From positions 744,001 through 808,000 of the forward strand of contig NC_007677.1 in assembly GCF_000013045.1 (NCBI RefSeq): DNA of 64,000 nucleotides, given 5' to 3'. The notes beneath the pieces are model-generated. The model did not search any database. It was not told the origin of the DNA and worked only from the letters and a program-made list of their open reading frames with translations. Made by a program: the position numbers and the translations under genes. The DNA comes from Salinibacter ruber DSM 13855 (GTDB lineage Bacteria > Bacteroidota > Rhodothermia > Rhodothermales > Salinibacteraceae). Numbering within the stretch: the stretch's first letter is position 1; each line of letters opens with the position of its first letter. This document shows, one piece after another, positions 55,016-64,000 of the stretch.

Positions 55016-55867
55016 ATGAATTTCATACAATTAATTAAAAATAAAACATGGAATCTCCTGCAATATACACCAGAGATAGCTTATTTCATTCTTAGAAGAA
55101 AAAAAACATCATTGGTTGAAAGTATAAAAGAATATAACAGATATAGGGAAAAACGTATAAACCCTAAAAAAATGAAGGATTCGAACACAGTTGCGATAAT
55201 GGGCAATGGGCCAAGTATTAATGAGATTGATCAAAAAGATATATCATTTTTGGAGAAATGTGACGTAATAGCAATGAATAAATGGGCGCATAACGATGAA
55301 ATAATACCAGATATATATATTTACGAAGGAAACCATAATCCTCGACGAGATGATAAAGATATTGAGCTTATAAATAATAGGTCTAGCGAGTATAGCGATA
55401 CATTGTTTATTATCAAGTCGTTTCCTTGGTTCTATAGGAGAGGGTCATTATCTGGGGTTATATCAAGACTCGAAGTATCTAGAATATTTATGGTGCCAAG
55501 GTGGAAATATCATTTGGAGGATGCGGGTAGTATAGATCCGGAGGTATATACGGACTTAACCTTTTGCGAACCTTTACCCCAAATACGGGGAACCTTGGAT
55601 ATGTGTTTATGCATTGCGTATATAATGGATTATAAACGAATAGTGCTATATGGAGTTGACCTATCTGAAGGCTACTTTTGGACGCATGAGAGTGTACCGA
55701 GTTCCGCAACACATGGAACAGAAAGAGTTACAAATAATAACCCCGTAAAGATGAGTAATGTGGTGCAAGAAATGAATAAGAAGCTATTTCAACCCCAGGG
55801 AGTTGGCATATTTATACGAAGTACACAAAGTAACTTGTATCCACAGTTTGACATCCTCGACATATAA
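55016..55867 (+). CDS. Candidate nonulosonic acid (sialyl-type) transferase
   Basis: A 283-residue AT-rich gene. The N-terminal VAIMGNGPSINEIDQKDISFLEKCDVIAMNKWAH (from about residue 60) matches the nucleotide-binding pattern of GT42 sialyltransferases (AGNGPSLKEID ... CNQF) and of DUF115 proteins. Later, MCLCIAYIMDYKRIVLYGVDL near 200 matches the GT42 pattern of a variable helix followed by I.L.G.D. It lies directly after the CMP-sugar synthetase. Assignment as a nonulosonate transferase is inference; DUF115-type is the alternative. Base composition is strikingly lower in GC than its neighbours upstream. Confidence 0.6.
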   Translation: MNFIQLIKNKTWNLLQYTPEIAYFILRRKKTSLVESIKEYNRYREKRINPKKMKDSNTVAIMGNGPSINEIDQKDISFLEKCDVIAMNKWAHNDEIIPDIYIYEGNHNPRRDDKDIELINNRSSEYSDTLFIIKSFPWFYRRGSLSGVISRLEVSRIFMVPRWKYHLEDAGSIDPEVYTDLTFCEPLPQIRGTLDMCLCIAYIMDYKRIVLYGVDLSEGYFWTHESVPSSATHGTERVTNNNPVKMSNVVQEMNKKLFQPQGVGIFIRSTQSNLYPQFDILDI

Positions 55868-56002
55868 TTTAAGAAAGGGTTCATGTGGACCCTCGCTTGG
55901 AGTGAGGAGGATGTCACTGGTTTATTCGCCAGCTCATGGATCGAGGACCCTCCGACGCGGAACTGGAAAATAGCGACGTGCATGAGAGCCTTAAATCTGC
56001 TC

Positions 56003-56903
56003 TAAGAGTCTGTTTTGATTTTTAGTCGAGCCGATTCAGGGCGATGCGAAGCATGGCGAAGCAGACCATTGTCTCGCTGGAGTCAGTCCGCCGCTCGTAC
56101 TCTCGGTCCAGCCGGCGCCATCCTCCGAACCACCCGTAGGTTCGTTCCACGATCCATCGCTTCGGATCGATGGAAAATCCAGGGGTCTCCTCCTCGGAGT
56201 CGACAACTTGAAGCTTCCATCCGAGCTCCCGGTCGAGCTTCTCCTCCAGGCCCTGATAGGCCTGATCGGCAAAGACCGTCTCCACGCGGTCTAAGCGAGA
56301 GGCGACCGGAGCGAGCAACTGCAAGGCCCACTGCGTCTCGTGATCTCCAGCCGCATGGACCACCAGCCCCCAGAGCAAGCCCTGCGTATCGACAGCGATA
56401 TGTCGTTTTCGTCCATCAACCTTTTTGAAGGCGTCGAAACTGCTGATTCCGCCCACTCGCGTGCTCGGAACTGACTGGCAGTCGATAATCAGTGCACTTG
56501 GTTCTCCGTGCTGACCGGTCCGGCGCCGAGCTGCACGAGAGATAATACTCAAAATGCACAGGATACGTCCTTCCTCTCGCCACCGGCGAAAGTAGTAGTA
56601 CACGGTCTGCCACTGAGCAAACTCGCCGGGCAACATGCGCCACTGGGTACCTGTTTTGACAACATACAAGATCGCGTCTAGCACATGGTACCTCAGGGAA
56701 TAGCTTCGCTTACGGTCGGTTGCAAAATAACGGCTGAGTCGTTCCCACTGGGAGTTCGTCAGGTCGGAGTCGTAGCGCTTCTGGCGCATGGCTCTGGCAA
56801 ATCGTTTTCGGAAGAGATCGTAGACTCATTCCGAAAACGGGGCGGACTCCCACCTTTTTTGGAAACGAATGTTAACTTAGGTTGAAATCAAAACGGTCTC
56901 TAA
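56003..56903. mobile_element. Complete IS5-family element with TAA target duplication
   Basis: The element runs 56006-56900 (895 bp) with terminal inverted repeats GAGTCTGTTTTGATTT and GAGACCGTTTTGATTT. It is flanked by a TAA direct repeat (56003-56005 and 56901-56903), as expected for the IS427-type subgroup of IS5. The transposase gene is intact, so insertion is recent. It landed next to or within an IS256 remnant. Confidence 0.88.
56022..56789 (-). CDS. IS5-family (IS427-like) transposase, intact
   Basis: A DDE transposase of 255 aa. The N-terminal domain YDSDLTNSQWERLSRYF ... GTQWRMLPGEFAQWQTVYYYFRRW is typical of IS5/IS427. The DDE residues are visible: Asp in IIDCQSVPS, Asp in FADQAYQG and Glu in IVERTYGWF. 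One uninterrupted reading frame inside matched inverted repeats, so probably active. Confidence 0.95.
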   Translation of the reverse strand: MRQKRYDSDLTNSQWERLSRYFATDRKRSYSLRYHVLDAILYVVKTGTQWRMLPGEFAQWQTVYYYFRRWREEGRILCILSIISRAARRRTGQHGEPSALIIDCQSVPSTRVGGISSFDAFKKVDGRKRHIAVDTQGLLWGLVVHAAGDHETQWALQLLAPVASRLDRVETVFADQAYQGLEEKLDRELGWKLQVVDSEEETPGFSIDPKRWIVERTYGWFGGWRRLDREYERRTDSSETMVCFAMLRIALNRLD

Positions 56904-56906
56904 GGG

Positions 56907-57414
56907 AGGCCTTCCCCGGGTACGTCCGGAGCACTTCCGCCGCAACGTGCTCGATAAGACGTCTACTGACTACCAGGACTGGATGCATAAGCTCCTCGAT
57001 CGGGTTCTGAAGACCGGCTCCCAGACGGAGGCACAGGCCCACCTCAAAGAGACTTCCGAGGAGCTTGAACTGAAAGCCCCGTCCGTTTTCAAGGCCCTTG
57101 AAGAAGTCCTTCTGGATGTCACTGCTGTTCTAGCTCTTCCAGAAAAGTATCGCAAGAGACCCCGAACGACAAACGTGGTGGAGCGGCTCACTCAGGAGAG
57201 CCGCCGACGGGAGAAGGTTATTCGGATCTTATCGATCAAGGCGTCAGCCTGGCGAAACGTCGGGGCCTTACTGGCCGAAAAACACGAGGAATGGTCTACC
57301 GGACGGCGCTGCTGGACGATGGAGAAGTTCAACGAGGGGCGGATCAAAGAGTCCGAAAGAGGCACTGAAGAACTGCAATCGGAATCTCCTAATCCCACGC
57401 TGGAGCGGGCCTGA
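56907..57414 (+). pseudogene. C-terminal remnant of an IS256-family transposase
   Basis: The reading RPEHFRRNVLDKTSTDYQ leads into the C-terminal portion of a mutator-type (IS256) transposase, containing LPEKYRKRPRTTNVVERLTQE (the ..TTN.lER motif) and the AEKHEEWSTGRR tail. The N-terminal two thirds, including the first catalytic Asp residues, are absent, so it is a truncated relic next to the IS5 insertion. Confidence 0.85.
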
Positions 57415-57599
57415 CAGGCAGGGCGCGTTACACAAAAGTCTAGACCTGATGCATAATTCGCGCTCGAGACACTGGTGCTTGGCCAAGGCTACGAGTCGGC
57501 TGACCCACTTGAAGGCGGAGGGAGTTGAGAAGACGGTGATGTTTGGTGAAAGGGACGGCAGTAGATGGACATATTTCGGAGGATAAATAAGGTAGTTAT

Positions 57600-59027
57600 A
57601 TGAGAAAAAGAATACGACATAAAACCAATTTACAGATATTTGTCGGTGTTATAGGACTGTTGAGCATCTTTCCAGCGTTGACGATAAATGACGAAAAACT
57701 ATTAATATTATATATATGCAGTGTATCAGTATTGGGCCTAATAGTATCTCCTATATATATAAAGCCCGATTATGACGTGTTCGAAGCCCACTCATTCGTT
57801 CTATTGTCCGTTGTTATTGGCGTTATTTTGAGGGGCATATGGATAAGTTTATTTCAGACGGATAGTGTAAACGAATTTTTAGGATCTATATCAGTAACGG
57901 ACGTATTAAGCGCATACCCACTCGTTTTCTCTGGATTAATAGCATATCTTTTAGGTTACTATACGAAAATAAAAAACGTCAGGGTACCATTTAAGTTCTC
58001 TAACCCAGCAATATGGAGTAGGCGATATTTAATAGGCATAAGCGTGGTGGTAATAGTCATATCAGGATGGGTTAGTTACAAGTTATTTGATCTAAATACA
58101 TTATTGTTTACGACACTCGAAGAAGTCTCGTCTAAGAGAAGAACGTTTGTTGGCGGAGAAAAATGGCAATATACATCCTCCGGTTATATGAGGTGGGCAG
58201 CCGGTCTGGTAACGTACATGTATGTAATTTATGCGGCATATTACTTTTATAAAGATAAGAGCTTGTGGTCTGTTGACTCATTACTTCTAGTTGTTTTATT
58301 TTTGTTTAGTACAGGATATTATTTCGTACTAAGCTCAAGAGGTGGGGTAATTTCTTTAATAATATACACAATAATTATATACCATTTCTTACAAAAAAGG
58401 ATCAGTGTACGAGCTGTTGTGACTGGGTTATCAATATCTGTTATACTGTTTGCTTTCATGACTATTCTGCGAGATCCCACACTGAGCACCAGAAATATAG
58501 CCCACAGTTTGTATAAGGAGACTGATAAAATAATACTCAATGAAAATATGTTTGGTATAAAAAAGACAGCTAAAATTTACAAAGAAGTACCAGAAAATAT
58601 GAATTACATGTATGGGTCGACCATGGTAAGATGGGTGTATGCACCAATACCCAGAAGTATGTGGCCATCCAAGCCAATTATTAGTATCGGTAAAACAATT
58701 AATAGGAAAGTATACGGCAATAACAATCTGTCCGGTGTACCCCCTACAATTATGATGGAGGGTTACATCAACTTTAGCTTCATGGGCGCAATAATAGTAA
58801 TGTATATGTTAGGTCTAATGGTGAATTACACAAATCTCACTTTACTTGTTCCAAATAGTCCAGTACATATTATATTCTTTACTTTTGTTGGCACAAAGTT
58901 AGGGTTAGGTTTAGTGGGGGGGGACTTATCGAGATTTATCGTCGGCACACTAAAAGATATGATAAGCCTTTCTCTATTGCTTTCTTTTGTTATAAAATCG
59001 CCGATACAAATAAAAAGTAGAAGATAG
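57600..59027 (+). CDS. Wzy-like O-antigen/oligosaccharide polymerase
   Basis: A very hydrophobic 475-residue AT-rich protein with about 11-12 predicted membrane segments and a short periplasmic loop containing YGSTMVRWVYAPIPRSMWPSKP near residue 338. The PRSMWPSKP motif is shared by O-antigen polymerase-like (Wzy/oligosaccharide repeat unit polymerase) proteins. It would link repeat units at the periplasmic face, with the Wzz-like protein. No flippase of the Wzx type is present; the ABC transporter could take that role. Sulfotransferase gene starts 1 bp after the stop. Confidence 0.85.
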   Translation: MRKRIRHKTNLQIFVGVIGLLSIFPALTINDEKLLILYICSVSVLGLIVSPIYIKPDYDVFEAHSFVLLSVVIGVILRGIWISLFQTDSVNEFLGSISVTDVLSAYPLVFSGLIAYLLGYYTKIKNVRVPFKFSNPAIWSRRYLIGISVVVIVISGWVSYKLFDLNTLLFTTLEEVSSKRRTFVGGEKWQYTSSGYMRWAAGLVTYMYVIYAAYYFYKDKSLWSVDSLLLVVLFLFSTGYYFVLSSRGGVISLIIYTIIIYHFLQKRISVRAVVTGLSISVILFAFMTILRDPTLSTRNIAHSLYKETDKIILNENMFGIKKTAKIYKEVPENMNYMYGSTMVRWVYAPIPRSMWPSKPIISIGKTINRKVYGNNNLSGVPPTIMMEGYINFSFMGAIIVMYMLGLMVNYTNLTLLVPNSPVHIIFFTFVGTKLGLGLVGGDLSRFIVGTLKDMISLSLLLSFVIKSPIQIKSRR

Positions 59028-59028
59028 A

Positions 59029-59922
59029 ATGAGAAGTAGTAAACCCTTTTTAATTGATTTTTTTGTTATAGGAGCACAGAAATGTGCTACGTCATGGCTA
59101 TACTATTGCTTAGATGAGCACCCGCAGGTAATTGTGCCTGATGATAAGGTCGAGCATGCGTATATTGGTGGAGACCTATTTAAAAATAAGGGTGAGGACT
59201 GGTATTTTGGCCGGTTTTCGGAGACTGACCAGCAGAAGGTAGTTGGCGACGTAGCGGTTGACTATATGATAGACCCAGCCGCACCTTGCGCTGTAAGTAA
59301 CTACACACGAAACCCAAAGTTTGTGGCATGCATACGAAACCCTGTTGACAGAATGGTCTCAGCGTATTTTTGGAAGGTACGTCGGGGGTATTTGCCAAAC
59401 AAACCTATAGAAAGGGCTTTTAAGCCGCTGCTATCTCAGCCAACAGGGTTTCCTAATCGTCTTGATGAACCACATCTTGATAGTTTAGTTACCAGGAGTT
59501 TTTATGGGGAGCAGCTGGCGCCCTATGTTGACCAGTATAGCCCTGATAGTCTTTTGGTTGTTCTTTATGATGATATACAATGTGATCGAAAACACGTTGT
59601 GCGGAAAGTATTCAGCCACCTGGGTGTTCAATCGACCTACGTACCTCCTAGCCTCGATCAAAAACCTAAAGTAAATACCAAGTACAAGACATTGATTGAT
59701 ATTGAGCGCATGATACCGGGTAGAACGGGCGCTATTATTGGTGATTACTTAAATAGAATCTTGTCATTTACATCGTCGCGTAATAATCCACTTCCGGCAG
59801 AAATGAAGAAGGAGCTGCTCGTAAAATTTAAGCCTCATATCCGTGATGTAGAGCAGATCTTAGATAGAACCCCTCATGAGAATAGGCCCTCTACTATAAA
59901 TCTATGGGAATTATGGTCATAG
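59029..59922 (+). CDS. PAPS-dependent carbohydrate sulfotransferase
   Basis: Transfers sulfate from PAPS to a sugar hydroxyl. The 5'-phosphosulfate-binding loop is IGAQKCATSWLYYCLDEHPQ near residue 13 and the 3'-phosphate-binding motif is RNPVDRMVSAYFW near 104. The family pattern is that of heparan-type sulfotransferases (297 aa). It sits 1 bp after the polymerase gene, so they are probably co-transcribed. PAPS would come from cysD-cysNC at 20-23 kb. AT-rich like its neighbours. Confidence 0.92.
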   Translation: MRSSKPFLIDFFVIGAQKCATSWLYYCLDEHPQVIVPDDKVEHAYIGGDLFKNKGEDWYFGRFSETDQQKVVGDVAVDYMIDPAAPCAVSNYTRNPKFVACIRNPVDRMVSAYFWKVRRGYLPNKPIERAFKPLLSQPTGFPNRLDEPHLDSLVTRSFYGEQLAPYVDQYSPDSLLVVLYDDIQCDRKHVVRKVFSHLGVQSTYVPPSLDQKPKVNTKYKTLIDIERMIPGRTGAIIGDYLNRILSFTSSRNNPLPAEMKKELLVKFKPHIRDVEQILDRTPHENRPSTINLWELWS

Positions 59923-59973
59923 TATACACGCCTGTGCTAGTTTTATCTGACATTGTATATCGCCTGCATTATG

Positions 59974-61808
59974 CAACCCATCTTCCGTACCCCTGAAGTG
60001 GCGTGGATAACAAAAAGCGCACCCTGACCATGATTGCCCTGGAACCGATCCCGCCGCAGTGATAGTCTACAGAAGTACAGTTTGCTTTTTGCTCTCGTTT
60101 GTGGCTTCTGAACTGCGCTTCTAGCATGGATCCGACCCGAGAGGACATCGCGATCGAGGAGTTCCTTGAGAGGTGTGAGAGCAAGGACTTGGGCCATTTG
60201 GGTTTGGTTGCTGGGATGTACGAGGGGTTGGAGATTGGCAGGCGCATCGATGATCACATTGCTCAGGACTTCTCCCAGCGCGAGGTCTCTGTCGGACGCG
60301 CTGTTAAGGCAATGGTGCTCAACGGATTAGGATTTGCCAACAGTCCCTCTATCTGACGCCGCAATTTTTTGAGAGCAAGCCCACCGAAAGCCTGATCGGA
60401 GAGGGGATCGAGCCGGGACACCTTCACGACGACACTCTCGGGCGGGCGCTCGACGATCTCTACGATTACGGAGTGACTGAGTTATTCCGGGATCTAGCGA
60501 CTCATGCGGCCGATCAACTGGACCTGACCTCTCGGTTTGCCCACCTGGACGCGACCAGTTTTTCGTTCCACGGCGAGTATGAGTCTGAGGAGGAGTCCAC
60601 CGGCGAGGTTATCAGCGTTCAGAAAGGGTATTCTCGGGATCGGCGCCCAGACCTCAACCAGGTCGTTCTCGACTTGATGGTCGAGCATCAGGCAGGGCTC
60701 CCCATGCTTATGGAGCCGCTTTCCGGCAACGCGAGCGATCAGGGGAGCCTTCCGGAGCTGATCGACCGGCATTTAAGCCATCTCCAGCATGCTCACGGGT
60801 TCGACTACGTGGTGGCCGACAGTGCTCTTTACAGTTCTGGTCACATCCGGGATCTCGACGAGACGGGGACCAAGTTCATCACGCGGGTCCCGGGTACGAT
60901 CGAGGAGGCCAAGCAAGCCGTTGCGAGAGCGGATCGCGAGTCAATGAAGTCCCTCACCGACGGGTATCGCGGAGAGGTTCTCCATTCGACATACGGAGAA
61001 GTCAAGCAGCGGTGGCTTCTCGTTTGGTCGGAAGAGGCGGAGCAGAGGGCTATTGATCAGGCGGCAAAGCAGATCGATCGGGAGCACACCGAAGAGCAGA
61101 AGGCGTTTCGCGAGCTGACAAAACAGGAATTCGCGTGTCGAGAAGACGCGGAGAAGGCGCTGAGCGCTTTTGAGGAGGATCTTACCGCAAGCGTTCTGAC
61201 CGAAGGGCGGGTTCTCCGTGCTGTGCATTTTACGATGGACTCAGAGGGGACGCCTGTAGAGACCGGTGAGGAGAAATACCTGCTTCAAGGGCGGCTCGTC
61301 CCTTAAGAGGCCCGTGAGGCCGAACTGGTCAAGAGGCAAAGCCTATTCATCGTCGCGACCAACAAACTAGACAAGGATAAGCTCTCCGATGAGGAACTGC
61401 TGAAGGGGTACAAAGGCCAGCATTCTGTCGAGCGAGGATTTCGATTTCTGAAGGATCCGCAGTTTGTCGCCGATCCGCTGTACCTGCAAGACGAGAAGCG
61501 GATCATGGCGCTCTTGATGGTGATGACGCTTTGCCTACTGGTCTACTCGGCCCTACAATGGCGTATTCGAGAGGGGCTGCAGGAGACAGGTCGGTCATAC
61601 CCCGATCAGAAAGGAAATCCAACCCAACGACCAACGGCGCGGTGGGTCTTTCAAAGCTTCGACGGGATTCACGTGCCATGTGCTGGGCAGAAGCGAGTAG
61701 TGTTGAACATGAAAGAACGCCGTCAGACAGTCGTGTCCGCTCTCGGCCCGGACTTTGAGCGGCTTTATGTATCTCATCCGACATAGGGGGTGCAGAAGAT
61801 GGGGTACA
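59974..61808. mobile_element. IS1634-like element with imperfect ends
   Basis: Imperfect terminal inverted repeats: ACCCATCTTCCGTACCCCT at about 59976 and, complemented, ACCCCATCTTCTGCACCCCC at about 61787-61806. The transposase inside is broken (see the pseudogene). Exact ends and target duplication not resolved. Confidence 0.65.
60126..61786 (+). pseudogene. IS1634-like (IS4-superfamily) transposase, frameshifted and nonsense-mutated
   Basis: The N-terminus (DPTREDIAIEEFLERCESKD) reads to about 60355, where LGFANSPS runs into a stop; the rest continues in another frame as LTPQFFESKPTESLIGEG. One C missing from a C-run explains this. A second lesion is an in-frame TAA at 61304-61306 (RLVP stop), after which the same frame continues EAREAELVKRQSLFIV to VSHPT. 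The DDE core includes LDATSFSFHGEY and YVVADSALYSS. Two small lesions mean it is recently inactivated. Confidence 0.9.
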
Positions 61809-62018
61809 ACAGTCACCTGCATGACATAAACTGAAATATAGGGTGTTGTTTGAGTATTATTGAAAATATGAAGGGCGAAGTTTTGTTTCGTGCTGAGGTG
61901 CGTAGTGCAACTCAGAGTAGATGTGTAAAGGACGCTGCTGATTAGGCAAATAAAAACCCGATTAGATCAGACGTATTTTTTTATTAACAGTGCATAACTA
62001 GCTAAGCTTTTATTCTAT

Positions 62019-62651
62019 ATGGGTAAAACAAAGCACGCATCCGATTACGTTTATTCAAATGCAAAATGTGGGCGTTCTCACGATTATCTGCTTCCCAGGG
62101 TAGAGGCTATACTCGATGATCTGCAACCAAATGAAATATTTGATCTGGGTTGCGGAAACGGATCCGTGATGGCACACCTCGTGGAGAATGGATACAACGT
62201 CACCGGCGTGGATCCCTCAGAAGAAGGTATTACCGAAGCTAAGAAGGCCTTCCCATACCTAGACGTTCACATTGGCTCAGCGTACGATGACCTATCACGT
62301 CAGTATGGGCAATACGATGTGACCTTAAGCCTTGAAGTAGTCGAACACGTGTACTATCCGAGAAAGTATGCCGATACAGTGTTTAACCTGACGAGACCTG
62401 GTGGACATGCTATTATTTCGACACCCTACCACGGATATCTAAAAAACCTTCTAATAGCTCTCATGGGAGAGTGGGGCCATCGCCACTACAGTCCATTCTG
62501 GACGAATGGCCATATTAAAATTTGGAGTCCGTCTACACTGAAAAAGCTTCTTAGGGAGGCTGGCTTTAAGCAGATAAGAGTACACCGCGTGGGTCGGCTG
62601 CCTTCGATCGCAAAGTCAATGATTGTTACAGCTAGTAAGGTGAGCGAGTGA
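62019..62651 (+). CDS. SAM-dependent methyltransferase (UbiG-like)
   Basis: A class I methyltransferase, 210 aa, with SAM motif I IFDLGCGNGSVMAHL near residue 41, motif II GVDPSEEGI near 63 and post-motif EVVEHVYYP near 107. In a polysaccharide locus it may methylate a sugar or non-reducing end, but no substrate is shown. AT-richer than the first half of the window. Confidence 0.87.
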   Translation: MGKTKHASDYVYSNAKCGRSHDYLLPRVEAILDDLQPNEIFDLGCGNGSVMAHLVENGYNVTGVDPSEEGITEAKKAFPYLDVHIGSAYDDLSRQYGQYDVTLSLEVVEHVYYPRKYADTVFNLTRPGGHAIISTPYHGYLKNLLIALMGEWGHRHYSPFWTNGHIKIWSPSTLKKLLREAGFKQIRVHRVGRLPSIAKSMIVTASKVSE

Positions 62652-62809
62652 CGATCATTGATGAATCTTGCCAAACATCTTTATTAGCGTCATTCTAAAA
62701 AACTTGTAGATCATTACCAGATCCGGACTTCAACTGGACAATATTGGAAATAGAAGTGATCTCAATAATGGAGTCTTATGGTATGTTTTGCCTTTTATGG
62801 AGATCGATA

Positions 62810-63997
62810 ATGTCGAGGATTATTTTTCCCTTAGGTCGCACAACACGAAATCTACTAAGCAAAACTATGTGCCATTTGACGCTACCGATGCGGTGGCTAC
62901 CATCGGATTCGAAGTCTTTTGGGCCACCACGAGGATACTATCATCACGCGCGCACGTATGTCGATCAGCACGATGGACGGTACCAAACTGTTTTCCCGGA
63001 GCGCAAGCGCGTTCATGCTGAGCCGAGCAGTATTTACTCGTCTACTCACTGGAAATTTAAGAATGAGAAAGAGTCCACACTTAGAGAGGACTACGTTGCT
63101 ACGATTCCGAAAGGACGCATAGTTGGAACCCCTGGTGATGTGGTTACAGCGAACGACAGACTTCTAGCGGACGCGAGTAAGCAATTAGCAACAGAAGCCC
63201 AGTGCCATCACCTATTAAGGAAACCATGGCTACCTACGCTAGAAAAGATTGATGGAAATATTGCCGTCTTGGCTTCTGATCGTGGCTCGGAGTTTTATCA
63301 CTGGTTTGTTGATGTCCTGCCACGGATATATCTTGTGAACAAGAGTAAAGAACGGATCGATTATTACTATGTCCCCGATGACGACTCGTACAAAAAAAAG
63401 ACACTACAGAAAATAGGTATAGATTCCGGTAAAATAATAAACCCATCACAAGATCATCATATTGAAGCGGCAAAAGTTATAGTACCATCGTTGCCTAGAA
63501 CATTCGGCAACGTCCCGAGGTGGTCTACTGAATTTCTTCGAAAGAGACTTATACCTACTGTAGATGAAGCGAACAGTAAGCTGCCTTCACGTGTATATAT
63601 TGACCGGGTCAATGTGTTGAGAAGAAAGGTAGCTAACAGGGAAAGGACTATCAACTTTTTAAAAAAATACAATTTTAAGCCCGTAAGGCTTGAAAATTAC
63701 AAGTGGGATAAGCAAGTAAGCATTGTCAGAAATGCTAGTATAATAGTGGCACCTCATGGAGCAGGATTAGTTAACACTATTTTTTGCTCGGACGGGTGTA
63801 ATATAATAGAAATATTTTCGCCTAACTATATGAATCTATGCTACTGGAAGTTGCTACAAAACTTAAATGTGAGGTACCACTATATAATAGGCAGCGGTAA
63901 AAGACCGAAAAAGGGCAATGACCCACACTATGGCTGGGACCCAATAGAGGTGAATATTGATGCTCTGGAAAATACATTAGAAGCCATCCTACGGTGA
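62810..63997 (+). CDS. GT61-family (DUF563) glycosyltransferase
   Basis: Capsular polysaccharide glycosyltransferase-like protein, 395 aa. The GT61 motifs are DRGSEFYHWFVDVLPRIYLV near residue 155 and IIVAPHGAGLVNTIF...IIEIFSP near 315, the latter conserved in EOGT and plant xylosyltransferase relatives. The start at 62810 is chosen because the 22 residues from the TTG at 62744 are weakly supported. Complete; the stop is 3 bases before the window end. The product may transfer xylose or a HexNAc. Confidence 0.85.
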   Translation: MSRIIFPLGRTTRNLLSKTMCHLTLPMRWLPSDSKSFGPPRGYYHHARTYVDQHDGRYQTVFPERKRVHAEPSSIYSSTHWKFKNEKESTLREDYVATIPKGRIVGTPGDVVTANDRLLADASKQLATEAQCHHLLRKPWLPTLEKIDGNIAVLASDRGSEFYHWFVDVLPRIYLVNKSKERIDYYYVPDDDSYKKKTLQKIGIDSGKIINPSQDHHIEAAKVIVPSLPRTFGNVPRWSTEFLRKRLIPTVDEANSKLPSRVYIDRVNVLRRKVANRERTINFLKKYNFKPVRLENYKWDKQVSIVRNASIIVAPHGAGLVNTIFCSDGCNIIEIFSPNYMNLCYWKLLQNLNVRYHYIIGSGKRPKKGNDPHYGWDPIEVNIDALENTLEAILR

Positions 63998-64000
63998 GAG

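Noticed and set aside
1-64000. tRNA, rRNA or tmRNA genes
   Set aside because: No cloverleaf or rRNA-conserved segments were recognised by eye; a tRNAscan or Rfam run would be needed to exclude them.

Overview
The window has the features of a chromosome segment from a halophilic member of the Rhodothermota/Bacteroidota, most like Salinibacter. Coding DNA is very GC-rich with strong third-position GC, proteins are rich in Asp and Glu, and the gene content includes trehalose synthesis and a Bacteroidota-style integrase. The genus is inferred from style and recognisable families, not from a database match.

Layout. 1-12 kb holds housekeeping genes: a lipoprotein subtilase, a Cys-pair protein, mannose-1-phosphate guanylyltransferase (manC), a trehalose pair (otsA, otsB), a secreted glycerophosphodiester phosphodiesterase, a DPP-IV-like S9 peptidase and alanine racemase. 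12-17.7 kb holds an OmpR-type two-component system, a fused alpha/beta branched-chain 2-oxoacid dehydrogenase E1 and a DUF2231 membrane protein. 17.7-20.3 kb holds two decayed insertion sequences (IS630-like and IS982-like) and an unexplained non-coding stretch. 20.3-26.2 kb is a sulfate activation cassette (cysD, fused cysN-cysC, SLC13 permease) interrupted by a nucleotidyltransferase/HEPN pair. Two more such pairs follow to 27.9 kb, so there are three modules within 4.5 kb.

From 27.9 kb to the end is a surface-polysaccharide locus. It begins with dTDP-rhamnose genes (rfbB, A, C, D) and a large SLBB export protein. A 2.5 kb decayed gap separates that from a Wzz-like co-polymerase, followed by a tyrosine recombinase. 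Next come UDP-glucose dehydrogenase (frameshifted in a G9 tract), UDP-glucuronate decarboxylase, an ABC flippase-like exporter, a second nucleotide-sugar dehydrogenase and an epimerase. A compact set of nonulosonic (legionaminic/sialic-like) acid genes at 47.4-54.9 kb includes a LegC-type aminotransferase, a NeuC/LegG epimerase, a formyltransferase-like protein, a PIG-L deacetylase, NeuB/LegI, a NeuD-like acyltransferase, a PtmE-like nucleotidyltransferase and a CMP-sugar synthetase.

At about 54.9 kb base composition drops sharply. The AT-rich tail carries a candidate nonulosonate transferase, a Wzy-like polymerase, a PAPS-type sulfotransferase, a methyltransferase and a GT61 glycosyltransferase. 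It is interspersed with an intact IS5-family element, an IS256 remnant and a broken IS1634-like element. The inferred product is an exported, sulfated, acidic heteropolysaccharide containing rhamnose, uronic acid/xylose and an atypically N-acylated nonulosonic acid. The cysDNC cassette would supply PAPS. The AT-rich tail looks like the variable, horizontally exchanged part of the locus.
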